Below are positions 1 through 5,319 of a DNA stretch of 5,319 nt, piece by piece. Under the pieces are notes generated by a model. The model was not told the DNA's origin. It did no database searches and saw only the letters and a program-made list of their open reading frames with translations. Location of the stretch: the NCBI GenBank assembly GCA_937916565.1, contig CALFSR010000243.1, positions 1 to 5,319 of the forward strand, in the 5' to 3' direction. Position 1 is the stretch's first letter. Every line of letters starts with the position of its first letter. A program made the translations under genes and the position numbers. Origin of the DNA: an uncultured Bacillota bacterium. Its GTDB lineage: Bacteria; Bacillota; Limnochordia; Limnochordales; ZCTH02-B6.

Positions 1-521
1 TCGTGGTGCTGGTGGGCGTGTCGACGCCGGTGTTTTGGCTCGGTTTCATCTTGATGCTGATCTTTTCCGCCACGCTCCTGTGGCTGCCGTCGGGGGGCAC
101 CGGGACCATCGCGCACCTCATCTTGCCCGCCGCAACGCTCGGGCTTCACTCGACGGCCGACATCGCCCGGGTCACCCGGGCATCCATGCTGGAAGTGCTG
201 CGCCAGGACTACATCCGCACGGCGCGGGCCAAGGGAGTGCGGGAGTTTCTCGTCCTCAACTGGCACGGCTTGCGCAACGCCCTGATCCCCATCGTGACCA
301 TGATCGGAATCCGGTTTGGCACGCTCCTCGGCGGCGTCGTGCTGGTGGAAAACGTGTTCGCGTGGCCCGGGATCGGCCGGCTGATGGTGGACGCCTTGCG
401 GGTGCGGGATTACCCGGTCGTGCACGGGGCGGCGCTGCTTTTGGCCGTGACGGTCGTCGTCCTTAACCTCTTGGTGGACCTTTCGTACGCGCGCCTAGAC
501 CCCCGGGTCCGCTTCGATTGA
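1..521 (+). CDS. ABC transporter permease, DppB/OppB family (5' end outside window)
   Basis: Inner-membrane permease subunit of a peptide/nickel/opine-class ABC importer; it forms the translocation channel with the DppC-type partner encoded next. Only the C-terminal 172 residues are visible. The frame is open from base 3 and full-length relatives have over 300 residues, so the start lies upstream. Visible signs are the family segment STPVFWLGF near the window start, a hydrophobic helix ending in LWLP, and the ILPAATLGL helix. Next comes the cytoplasmic EAA loop (DYIRTARAKG through GLRNALIP) that docks on the ATPase. The typical ENVFAWPGIGRL segment, a last hydrophobic helix and the DPRVRFD tail complete it. 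Family assignment is secure; the substrate cannot be read from the permease. The gene ends 86 bp before the next start, a wider gap than usual for dppB-dppC pairs. Confidence 0.95.
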   Translation, partial: VVLVGVSTPVFWLGFILMLIFSATLLWLPSGGTGTIAHLILPAATLGLHSTADIARVTRASMLEVLRQDYIRTARAKGVREFLVLNWHGLRNALIPIVTMIGIRFGTLLGGVVLVENVFAWPGIGRLMVDALRVRDYPVVHGAALLLAVTVVVLNLLVDLSYARLDPRVRFD

Positions 522-596
522 ATCTTTGAGTGCGCCGCGGCCGGCTGGCACGGCGGACGAGCGGGTAGGCATGGGATTTTAGATTGTTGCGTGGGC

Positions 597-602
597 AGGT
601 GG
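597..602 (+). promoter_or_regulatory. Ribosome binding site deciding the DppC-type start
   Basis: AGGTGG lies 5 nt before the ATG at 608. This favours 608 over the in-frame TTG at 584, which has no comparable purine run in front of it. An in-frame ATG at 680 also follows an AGGAAG run, but starting there would remove the basic cytoplasmic segment that normally precedes the first membrane helix. Confidence 0.6.
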
Positions 603-607
603 ATCGG

Positions 608-1489
608 ATGGGCGGACACGTTGGTCCGGTGGGCACGGCGCCGGCGGGACGCCGCTGGGTGCGGCTGGTGAGGAAGTGGATGGCCTCCGCGATCCTGCTC
701 TGGGTCTGCTGCGCCGTGCTTTTGATCATCGTGCTCAGCGCGGTGTTTGCCCCGTGGGTGGCCCCGCACGATCCGCTCATGCCCGACATCCTGCGGTCGA
801 TGGAACCGCCCCAGCCGGGCTATTGGCTGGGCACGGACCAGCTTGGACGCGATGTGCTCAGCCGGCTGATCTGGGGTGCGCGGCCGTCGCTGTTCCTCTC
901 CTTTGCCGGCGTTGGGCTGGGGCTCCTCGTCGGCGGCGCCATCGGCGTTGCCGCCGGCTACATGGGCGGGCGCGTGGATCTGGTCGTCATGCGGCTTGTG
1001 GACGCGCTGATGGCGTTTCCCGGACTCGTTTTGGCCATCGCCGTCGTGAGCGCGATTGGGACCGGGGTGGGCGGCATCATCGTGGCCGTGGGCGTGTACT
1101 CGGTGCCCGTCTTTGCCCGGGTGGCGAGGGCGGCGGTGCTCGGCATCAAGGACGCGGAGTACGTCCAGGCGGCCCGGGCCGTCGGCGCCAGCGACACGCG
1201 CATCGTCACGCGCCATGTCCTGCCCAACATCATGGCGCCGGTGCTGGTCCAGTTCACCATGCGCATCTCCACGGCCATCCTGGTGGCGTCGGGACTTGGG
1301 TTTCTCGGCCTTGGCGTCCAGCCGCCGGCGCCCGAATGGGGCGCCATGCTGAGCGACGCCCGCAGCCTCGTCTGGAGCGCGCCGTGGGCGATGATCTATC
1401 CCGGCCTGGCGATCTTGGTCGTGACGCTGGCGGTCAACATCATCGGGGACATCCTCCGGGACATGCTCGATCCGCGTCTTAGGGATTGA
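608..1489 (+). CDS. ABC transporter permease, DppC/OppC family
   Basis: Second membrane subunit of the importer, pairing with the upstream DppB-type permease. From the ATG at 608 it has 293 residues, normal for the family. A basic N-terminal stretch rich in Arg is followed by the first membrane helix (AILLWVCCAVLLIIVLSAVF). Then comes the periplasmic OppC_N hallmark GTDQLGRDVLSR at about residues 75-86. The EAA loop spans about residues 184-207 (EYVQAARAVGAS to HVLPN). The typical GLGFLGLGVQPPAPEWG segment, a last helix and the DPRLRD end complete the family pattern. The stop is 15 nt before the flavoprotein start, which suggests co-transcription. A start at the TTG at 584 would add eight residues and cannot be fully excluded. 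The transported substrate is not evident from the sequence. Confidence 0.95.
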   Translation: MGGHVGPVGTAPAGRRWVRLVRKWMASAILLWVCCAVLLIIVLSAVFAPWVAPHDPLMPDILRSMEPPQPGYWLGTDQLGRDVLSRLIWGARPSLFLSFAGVGLGLLVGGAIGVAAGYMGGRVDLVVMRLVDALMAFPGLVLAIAVVSAIGTGVGGIIVAVGVYSVPVFARVARAAVLGIKDAEYVQAARAVGASDTRIVTRHVLPNIMAPVLVQFTMRISTAILVASGLGFLGLGVQPPAPEWGAMLSDARSLVWSAPWAMIYPGLAILVVTLAVNIIGDILRDMLDPRLRD

Positions 1490-1504
1490 AAGGAAGGGAA
1501 CACG

Positions 1505-3214
1505 ATGAACGCGATACCGGTCTACGATACCGATGTTCTCATCGTCGGCAGCGGCGGCGCGGGGCTCAGAGCCGCCATCGAAGCGCGGCGGGCCGGCGTG
1601 GACGTCATCGTCATGAGCAAGGGCGCCCTGGGACGGTCAGGTGCCACCATCACCGCCTCCGCCGACGTCAGCGTCGACAGCGCCTCGGCACGGCGCATTT
1701 TCGGGTTTCCGGGCGAGCTCAAGGACAGTCCCGAGGTGTTTCTTGAGGACGTCCTGCGCGGCGGCAAATATCTTAACAACCGGCGTCTCGCGCAGGTCAT
1801 GTGCGAAGAGGCGCCGGCGCGAGTCGAGGAGATGGCCCAGTGGGGCGCCCACTTTGAGCACCTGTACATCACGCCGGGCCACACCTACCCGCGCGGCCTT
1901 TGGATCAAGGGCAAAAACTTCGTAAACACCCTGGTGCGACAGGTGCGCCGGGCCGGGGTCAAGGCGATGGACCACACGATGGCCGTGGACCTCATCAAGG
2001 TGTCAGGCCGCATCGCCGGCGTGCTGGCCATGGACCTGGCGAGCGGGCAGCTGGTGGCGGTGCGGGCCAAAAGCGTCGTGCTGGCCACCGGCGGCGGCAT
2101 GGCCGCGTATCCGATTACGACGGCCCCCAACGACCTGGTGGGCGACGGCATCGCGATGGCCTACCGCGCCGGGGCGGAGATCGTGGACGCGGAGTTTCCC
2201 ATGTTCCTGCTGGGGATGCTGGCGCCGCCGGCCCTGGTGGGCATGAACTACCCGTTTGCGCTGTTGATGCGCCTCTCGGCCCACCTTTACAACCGAGAAG
2301 GCGAGCGGTTTATGGAGCGGTGGGATCCCGTCAAGCGGGAGAAGGCGACCCGTGACGTGCTCACCGTGGCTTGCATGAACGAGATCCTGGAGGGACGCGG
2401 GGGCCCGGGCGGCGGTGTGTTCTTGTCGGTGCGTCACCTGCCCGAGGACTTGATCGAGCACTTCGGCCACTGGTACTCCACCGAGTGGCAAGGCAAACCC
2501 CCCTGGCACTACGAGGGCTTTGACATGAAGCCTTTCCTGCCGGACCTGAGCCGCCACAGCATTGAAACCGCGCCTTCGTGCCATTTCTGGAACGGCGGCA
2601 TCCGGATCGACGAGCGGACGTGGACGGGCCTCGAGGGCTTGTACGCCTGCGGTGAAGCGGCCGGCGGGATTCACGGAGTCAACCGGCTGTCGGGCAACGC
2701 GCTGACGGACGTCCTCGTCTTTGGGTACCGGGCGGGTACGGCGGCCGCGGAGGACGCCCGGCAAGTGGCCCACGGGCCGTGGGATGAGCAGCTCGTCGCG
2801 GAGCGGGCGCAGGAACTGCTAGCCCTGCGCCGGCGGGACGCGGGGCCGGTGGTCGGCGACTTCAGCGAGCCGATGAAGTGGGTGGCCGAGCGGTCCATCG
2901 GCCCCGTGCGCGACGGAGAAACCCTCAGAGAGGTGCTCGAGCACATCGCGGCCTTGCGGGAGGACGTCGCCAACGTGCGGGTGACCACCCCGAACGACGC
3001 TTACAACCGCGAATGGGTGCAGGCGATACAGCTCGGCTACAAGCTCGACGTCATGGAGATGGTGGCCCGGGCGGCGCTCGCCCGCGAAGAGAGCCGGGGG
3101 AGCCATTACCGCCGGGATTTCCCGGAGATGTCCGACCAGTGGCTGTGCAACGGGTACATTCACCGGGCCGCCGACGGCTCGATGGCCCTGACGCACAAGC
3201 CCGTGTCCGCTTGA
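1505..3214 (+). CDS. FAD-binding oxidoreductase, SdhA/FrdA-like flavoprotein with an altered active site
   Basis: A 569-residue flavoprotein of the FAD_binding_2 (succinate dehydrogenase/fumarate reductase) superfamily with no signal peptide, so probably cytoplasmic. The start is supported by AGGAAGG at 1491-1497, 7 nt before the ATG. The dinucleotide-binding motif GSGGAG is at residues 15-20, ATGGG at 194-198 and GDGIAMA at 213-219. REGERFM is at 264-270, HFWNGG at 360-365, YACGEAAGGIHGVNRLSGNA at 380-399, and the C-terminal-domain signature RxESRGxHxRxD at 527-538. Residues 43-48 read GRSGAT where SdhA has the SHT histidine that links FAD covalently, so FAD should be non-covalent. The FHPT motif is replaced by FLLG (234-237). 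By hand alignment the catalytic loop Arg is unclear (M255/R256). H360 and R394 look conserved. The reaction is probably a two-electron oxidation or reduction of an unknown acid, with electrons passed to the downstream [2Fe-2S] protein. It should not be named sdhA or frdA. Confidence 0.9.
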   Translation: MNAIPVYDTDVLIVGSGGAGLRAAIEARRAGVDVIVMSKGALGRSGATITASADVSVDSASARRIFGFPGELKDSPEVFLEDVLRGGKYLNNRRLAQVMCEEAPARVEEMAQWGAHFEHLYITPGHTYPRGLWIKGKNFVNTLVRQVRRAGVKAMDHTMAVDLIKVSGRIAGVLAMDLASGQLVAVRAKSVVLATGGGMAAYPITTAPNDLVGDGIAMAYRAGAEIVDAEFPMFLLGMLAPPALVGMNYPFALLMRLSAHLYNREGERFMERWDPVKREKATRDVLTVACMNEILEGRGGPGGGVFLSVRHLPEDLIEHFGHWYSTEWQGKPPWHYEGFDMKPFLPDLSRHSIETAPSCHFWNGGIRIDERTWTGLEGLYACGEAAGGIHGVNRLSGNALTDVLVFGYRAGTAAAEDARQVAHGPWDEQLVAERAQELLALRRRDAGPVVGDFSEPMKWVAERSIGPVRDGETLREVLEHIAALREDVANVRVTTPNDAYNREWVQAIQLGYKLDVMEMVARAALAREESRGSHYRRDFPEMSDQWLCNGYIHRAADGSMALTHKPVSA

Positions 3215-3317
3215 TGGCTGCTGCCCGTTGCCGGAGCCTCGCCCCGGACGGTTGGTTGCCGCTGCCGCGACGACAGCCGGGCAAGGTGACGGCCGTGCAA
3301 GGCGAGGAAAAGGCAGG

Positions 3318-3335
3318 GCGTCGGCAAGCCGACGC
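3318..3335. repeat. Perfect inverted repeat upstream of the [2Fe-2S] gene
   Basis: Arms GCGTCGGC (3318-3325) and GCCGACGC (3328-3335) are perfect 8-bp complements separated by AA. The second arm ends 28 bp before the ATG at 3364, inside the 149-bp gap after the flavoprotein gene. As RNA it would form a 7-bp stem with a CAAG loop; as DNA it could be an operator. No T-run follows, so it is not an intrinsic terminator. At this GC content a repeat of this size can occur by chance. Confidence 0.5.
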
Positions 3336-3363
3336 AGTTTGACTCGGAAAGGACAGACCCACG

Positions 3364-3714
3364 ATGGAAGCCACCAAGGAAACATCCGCGAACGCCGGCA
3401 GCGCCGCCGAGACTACGGTGAAGCTGCGGGTGCGCCGGTTTGACCCGGCGCACGACCCGGCGCCGGTCATGCGGGAGTACGAGGTTCCCTACACCCGGGG
3501 CCAGAGCGTGCTTTCGCTGCTTGGCTACATCGCCGAGCACGTCGACCCGACGCTGGCGTTTCCCCTCTGCCTGTGCCGCATCGGCGCCTGCAACCAGTGC
3601 GCGATGAAGGTGAACGGCAAGTCCATGCTGACGTGCAACCGGATCGTGAATCCGGGTGAGACGATTACCGTCGAGCCGTCCAGCGAGCGGCAGTTCATCC
3701 GCGACGTCGTGTAG
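3364..3714 (+). CDS. Stand-alone [2Fe-2S] protein, like the N-terminal domain of SdhB/FrdB
   Basis: A 116-residue electron-transfer protein, very likely the redox partner of the flavoprotein upstream. Cysteines C71, C76, C79 and C91 give the plant-type SdhB pattern C-x4-C-x2-C-x11-C, set in the SdhB-like context CRIGACNQCAMKVNGK. An extra cysteine, C69, sits two residues before the first ligand. Residues 18-30 form the first beta strand (VKLRVRRFDP), matching the SdhB N-terminus. SdhB proteins usually have about 230-250 residues and carry a second domain with 4Fe-4S and 3Fe-4S clusters; that half is absent here. The protein ends soon after the fourth ligand region, and the stop is followed directly by the next gene's ribosome binding site, so this looks like a natural short form. 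AAAGGA at 3348-3353 precedes the ATG by 10 nt. The first 17 residues are low-complexity and polar. Confidence 0.88.
   Translation: MEATKETSANAGSAAETTVKLRVRRFDPAHDPAPVMREYEVPYTRGQSVLSLLGYIAEHVDPTLAFPLCLCRIGACNQCAMKVNGKSMLTCNRIVNPGETITVEPSSERQFIRDVV
3430..3453 (+). repeat. GC-rich hairpin inside the 5' part of the [2Fe-2S] coding region
   Basis: GTGCGCCGG (3430-3438) and CCGGCGCAC (3445-3453) are perfect 9-bp complements around the loop TTTGAC. The hairpin covers codons 23-30. It is strong as RNA, but at this base composition about one such hairpin in a few kilobases is expected by chance, so a regulatory role is only a possibility. Confidence 0.4.
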
Positions 3715-3719
3715 GGAGG
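3714..3719 (+). promoter_or_regulatory. Ribosome binding site deciding the DUF6282 start
   Basis: GGGAGG overlaps the last base of the [2Fe-2S] stop codon and lies 8 nt before the GTG at 3728. It makes that GTG the best start. The longer in-frame reading from the GTG at 3656 would run through the end of the [2Fe-2S] gene in another frame and add 24 Arg/Ser-rich residues with no family character. Confidence 0.75.
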
Positions 3720-3727
3720 GCTGTTTC

Positions 3728-4630
3728 GTGACCGATGGGACCGGCCGCGCACAAGCCGCCGGCGAGGGACTGCTGCGCGGGCTGATCGACATGCACATCC
3801 ACACCGGTCCGGACGTGTTCCCACGCTCGGTGGACTGGATTGAGGCTGCCCGGGACGCCGCCCGGGCGGGGATGCGGGCGATCGTGCTCAAGGACCACGA
3901 CATCCCGACGACGGACCGGGCGTACCTCGCGAGCCGGCTTGTGCCGGAGGTGACGACCGTCGCGTCCATCACGTTGAACGCGAGCGTCGGCGGGCTGAAC
4001 CCCTGGGCGGTGGAAAACGCCCTAAGGCGCGGCGCCAAAGTCGTCTGGATGCCGACCGTGGACGCGCGCGCCTTTATGGAGGCCGCTAAGCGCCGCCCGC
4101 AGCTGAGCTGGCTCATCGTGCGCCCGCACGAATGCGGGATCCGGGTCGTGGACGACCGGGGCCAGCTGCTTCCCGAGCTCCGGCCGATCTTGCGGTTGAT
4201 CGCGGACTACGATGCGGTGCTGTCCGCGGGTCATCTTGCATACGACGAGATGGTCCGCCTGTTCGAGGCGGCCCGGGCCGCGGGCGTGCGCAAGCTCAAG
4301 GTACCCCACGTGCAAAGTCCCATCGGGCCCACGTTGGAGCAGCAAGTTGAGCTCGCCAGGGAAGGTGTGTTCCTTTCGTACTCCCCGCTCAACTCCCTCG
4401 GTCCTAATCCTGAGGTGCCGCTCGCAGCCGTGGTCGACATGATCCGCGCCGTCGGCATTGAGCAGGCCGTTCTCATCACGGACGCGGGCTCGGCCTCGTT
4501 GCCAAGGCCCGTGGAGCTTTTCCGTCGGTTCATCGAGCAGCTGCTCGCGTGCGGATTGCGCATAGAGGATATTACCCGCATGGCGGCCGTGAACCCCGCC
4601 CGGCTGCTGGGCCTGGACGAGGAGGACTGA
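3728..4630 (+). CDS. DUF6282 family protein, putative metal-dependent hydrolase (amidohydrolase-like)
   Basis: A 300-residue protein, probably cytoplasmic, with features of an amidohydrolase-fold hydrolase. The first strand ends in DMHIHTGPD, giving the HxH metal pair H23 and H25. KDHD follows at 55-58. Further candidate ligands are H169 in SAGH, H194 in KVPHVQSP, and D252 in LITDAGS, in the order expected for the superfamily (HxH, H, H, D). The C-terminal NPARLLGL at 289-296 is also typical of amidohydrolases. The segments LNASVGGLNPWAVENALRRG and KVVWMPT match what I recall of the DUF6282 family, whose substrate I do not know. The usual carboxylated lysine on strand 4 is not obvious; K55 sits too early. 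The GTG start lies 13 nt after the [2Fe-2S] stop, so the two genes are almost surely co-transcribed. A hydrolytic step on a C-N or ester bond of the imported compound is plausible but inferred. Confidence 0.85.
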   Translation: MTDGTGRAQAAGEGLLRGLIDMHIHTGPDVFPRSVDWIEAARDAARAGMRAIVLKDHDIPTTDRAYLASRLVPEVTTVASITLNASVGGLNPWAVENALRRGAKVVWMPTVDARAFMEAAKRRPQLSWLIVRPHECGIRVVDDRGQLLPELRPILRLIADYDAVLSAGHLAYDEMVRLFEAARAAGVRKLKVPHVQSPIGPTLEQQVELAREGVFLSYSPLNSLGPNPEVPLAAVVDMIRAVGIEQAVLITDAGSASLPRPVELFRRFIEQLLACGLRIEDITRMAAVNPARLLGLDEED

Positions 4631-4636
4631 CCCCGC

Positions 4637-4694
4637 AGCGAAACGGCCGGCGGTGCCCAAGCGGGAGCGAAACGGCCGGCGGTGAGCCGAGCGG
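4637..4694. repeat. Imperfect 29-bp tandem repeat, two units, in the gap before the MFS gene
   Basis: The 19-bp sequence AGCGAAACGGCCGGCGGTG occurs at 4637-4655 and again, identically, at 4666-4684, a period of 29 bp. The 10-bp tails after each copy are related but diverged (…AAGCGGG against …GAGCGGC). Each copy contains the overlapping palindromes CGGCCG and GCCGGC. There is no T-run, so it is not an intrinsic terminator. It begins 7 bp after the DUF6282 stop codon, and the whole 119-bp gap 4631-4749 shows no other gene. Confidence 0.8.
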
Positions 4695-4735
4695 CAGGAA
4701 ATCGGGGGCTCGGGACGAAAGTGGCAGCTTCGAAA

Positions 4736-4742
4736 AGGGGAG
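4736..4742 (+). promoter_or_regulatory. Ribosome binding site for the TTG-initiated MFS gene
   Basis: AGGGGAG lies 7 nt before the TTG at 4750. No in-frame ATG or GTG is close by, and the membrane-protein reading frame begins its family similarity right after this TTG, so the TTG start is well supported. Confidence 0.75.
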
Positions 4743-4749
4743 CGGACCG

Positions 4750-5319
4750 TTGCACGCTGCGCACCTGTGGCTGTTGGCCATCGCCCACTGGGGGATCGAC
4801 CTCTTGGGCCACCTGCTGCCGCCCGTCTTGCCGGTCCTCGTGCGGGATCTGGGTCTAACCGTCGCGCGCGCGGCGGCGCTGGCGACGGCCATCAACGTGA
4901 GCAGCGGCCTGCTCCAGCCTTTCCTGGGCGCCGTCGTGGACCGCAAAGGCCGCCCCTGGATGCTGCCGGCGGCGGTGGTGTGGTGCGGCGCCTTTATGTC
5001 CGTGTTTGGGCTCGCCGGCAACTACGCCGTGCTTCTTGCCGCGGCCTTGCTTGCAGGGTTGGGAGCCGCCTTGTTTCACCCGCTCGCGTCCGTCATGCTG
5101 CGAACCGTCGCCGGCGGGTACAGCGCCGCCGCCATGTCCATCTTTGGCCTCGGCGGTACGGTCGGCATGGCGTCATCGCCCGTTTTGGCCGCTGCGCTCA
5201 TCGCATGGCGGGGGCTGCCCGGCATCCGCTGGCTTCTCCTGCTGGCGGCGGCCATCGCGGCCCTCCTGGTGGCGGGCGGGCTTCACCGGCTGCCTAGGAT
5301 CTCGAGAGCCTTCGCCGAG
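4750..5319 (+). CDS. MFS transporter, fosmidomycin-resistance (Fsr)-like (3' end outside window)
   Basis: The first 190 residues of a major facilitator superfamily membrane transporter; the frame is still open at the window edge. The start is TTG with a good ribosome binding site. The N-terminal AHWGID (H13, D17) resembles the SHFxND of Fsr proteins. SSGLLQPFLGAVVDRKGRPW (about 51-70) holds the loop 2-3 motif A (GxxxDRxGR). LFHPLAS (108-114) matches the FHPE segment of Fsr, and MSIFGLGGTVGMASSPVLAA resembles Fsr's IFQVGGNFGSSLGP. About six hydrophobic segments are present, i.e. the N-terminal half, ending in a basic stretch that should begin the central cytoplasmic loop. E. coli Fsr is a drug exporter, but homologues in metabolic loci may move other small compounds, so the substrate is open. 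The 119-bp gap leaves it unclear whether this gene belongs to the upstream operon. Confidence 0.88.
   Translation, partial: MHAAHLWLLAIAHWGIDLLGHLLPPVLPVLVRDLGLTVARAAALATAINVSSGLLQPFLGAVVDRKGRPWMLPAAVVWCGAFMSVFGLAGNYAVLLAAALLAGLGAALFHPLASVMLRTVAGGYSAAAMSIFGLGGTVGMASSPVLAAALIAWRGLPGIRWLLLLAAAIAALLVAGGLHRLPRISRAFAE

Noticed and set aside
574..590. TTTTAGATT as a possible -10 promoter element
   Set aside because: No -35-like hexamer lies at a suitable distance upstream, and it falls inside a transporter operon.
410..1216. Long open frame on the - strand (268 codons) opposite the permease genes
   Set aside because: Its translation is rich in His, Arg, Gly and Pro with no recognisable domain. 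It lies opposite two well-supported permease genes and is the usual antisense shadow in high-GC DNA.
3214..3342. Possible 42-residue ORF starting at the TGATG overlap with the flavoprotein stop
   Set aside because: It has no ribosome binding site of its own. The product is a low-complexity Arg/Ala/Gln-rich peptide without family resemblance, and the frame merely continues a shadow frame of the flavoprotein gene.
3656..3727. Upstream extension of the DUF6282 gene overlapping the [2Fe-2S] gene
   Set aside because: The added residues are Arg/Ser-rich with no family character, while the GTG at 3728 has a well-placed GGGAGG site.
3160..4116. Open frame on the - strand (318 codons) across the [2Fe-2S] and DUF6282 genes
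   Set aside because: It crosses two secure genes and their junctions, its composition is low-information, and no domain is visible.
4268..4281. 14-bp perfect palindrome GCGGCCCGGGCCGC
   Set aside because: It lies inside the DUF6282 coding region and follows from GC-rich Ala/Arg codons; no sign of function.
4631..4749. Intrinsic terminator after the DUF6282 gene
   Set aside because: The GC-rich repeat region has no T-run and no dominant stem-loop.
4767..5297. 176-codon + strand frame inside the MFS gene
   Set aside because: It is Arg/Gly-rich and lacks membrane segments, whereas the frame from TTG 4750 encodes clear MFS motifs through the window end.

Overview
The window is high in GC (about two thirds by eye) and carries six codirectional genes, all on the + strand. 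Both end genes are cut by the window edges. Strong purine-rich Shine-Dalgarno sites, GTG/TTG start codons and close gene packing point to a high-GC bacterium. A thermophilic, Symbiobacterium/Thermaerobacter-like member of the Bacillota would fit, but the sequence alone does not fix the phylum.

Layout. Bases 1-521 hold the C-terminal part of a DppB-type ABC permease, followed at 608-1489 by its DppC-type partner. These are the membrane subunits of a peptide/nickel/opine-class importer whose binding protein and ATPases are not in view. Fifteen bases later comes 1505-3214, a 569-residue flavoprotein of the succinate dehydrogenase/fumarate reductase (FAD_binding_2) superfamily. After a 149-bp gap there is a 116-residue stand-alone [2Fe-2S] protein at 3364-3714 that resembles only the N-terminal half of SdhB/FrdB. 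Thirteen bases further on is a DUF6282-type metal-dependent hydrolase (amidohydrolase-like), whose start is best set at the GTG at 3728. After a 119-bp gap with an imperfect 29-bp tandem repeat, a TTG-initiated MFS transporter resembling fosmidomycin-resistance (Fsr) proteins begins at 4750 and runs off the window.

How it may work together (inference). The ABC importer could bring in a small polar or peptide-like compound. The flavoprotein and the [2Fe-2S] protein would form a two-part soluble oxidoreductase, and the DUF6282 protein would hydrolyse the substrate or product. The flavoprotein keeps the FAD-binding fold and two distal active-site residues of the fumarate reductase family. It has lost the covalent-FAD histidine and the HPT substrate-anchoring motif, so it is unlikely to be a true succinate dehydrogenase or fumarate reductase. 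This flavoprotein / half-SdhB / DUF6282 set beside a peptide-class importer is the most interesting part of the window. I found no RNA genes, CRISPR arrays, insertion sequences, or convincing promoters or intrinsic terminators.
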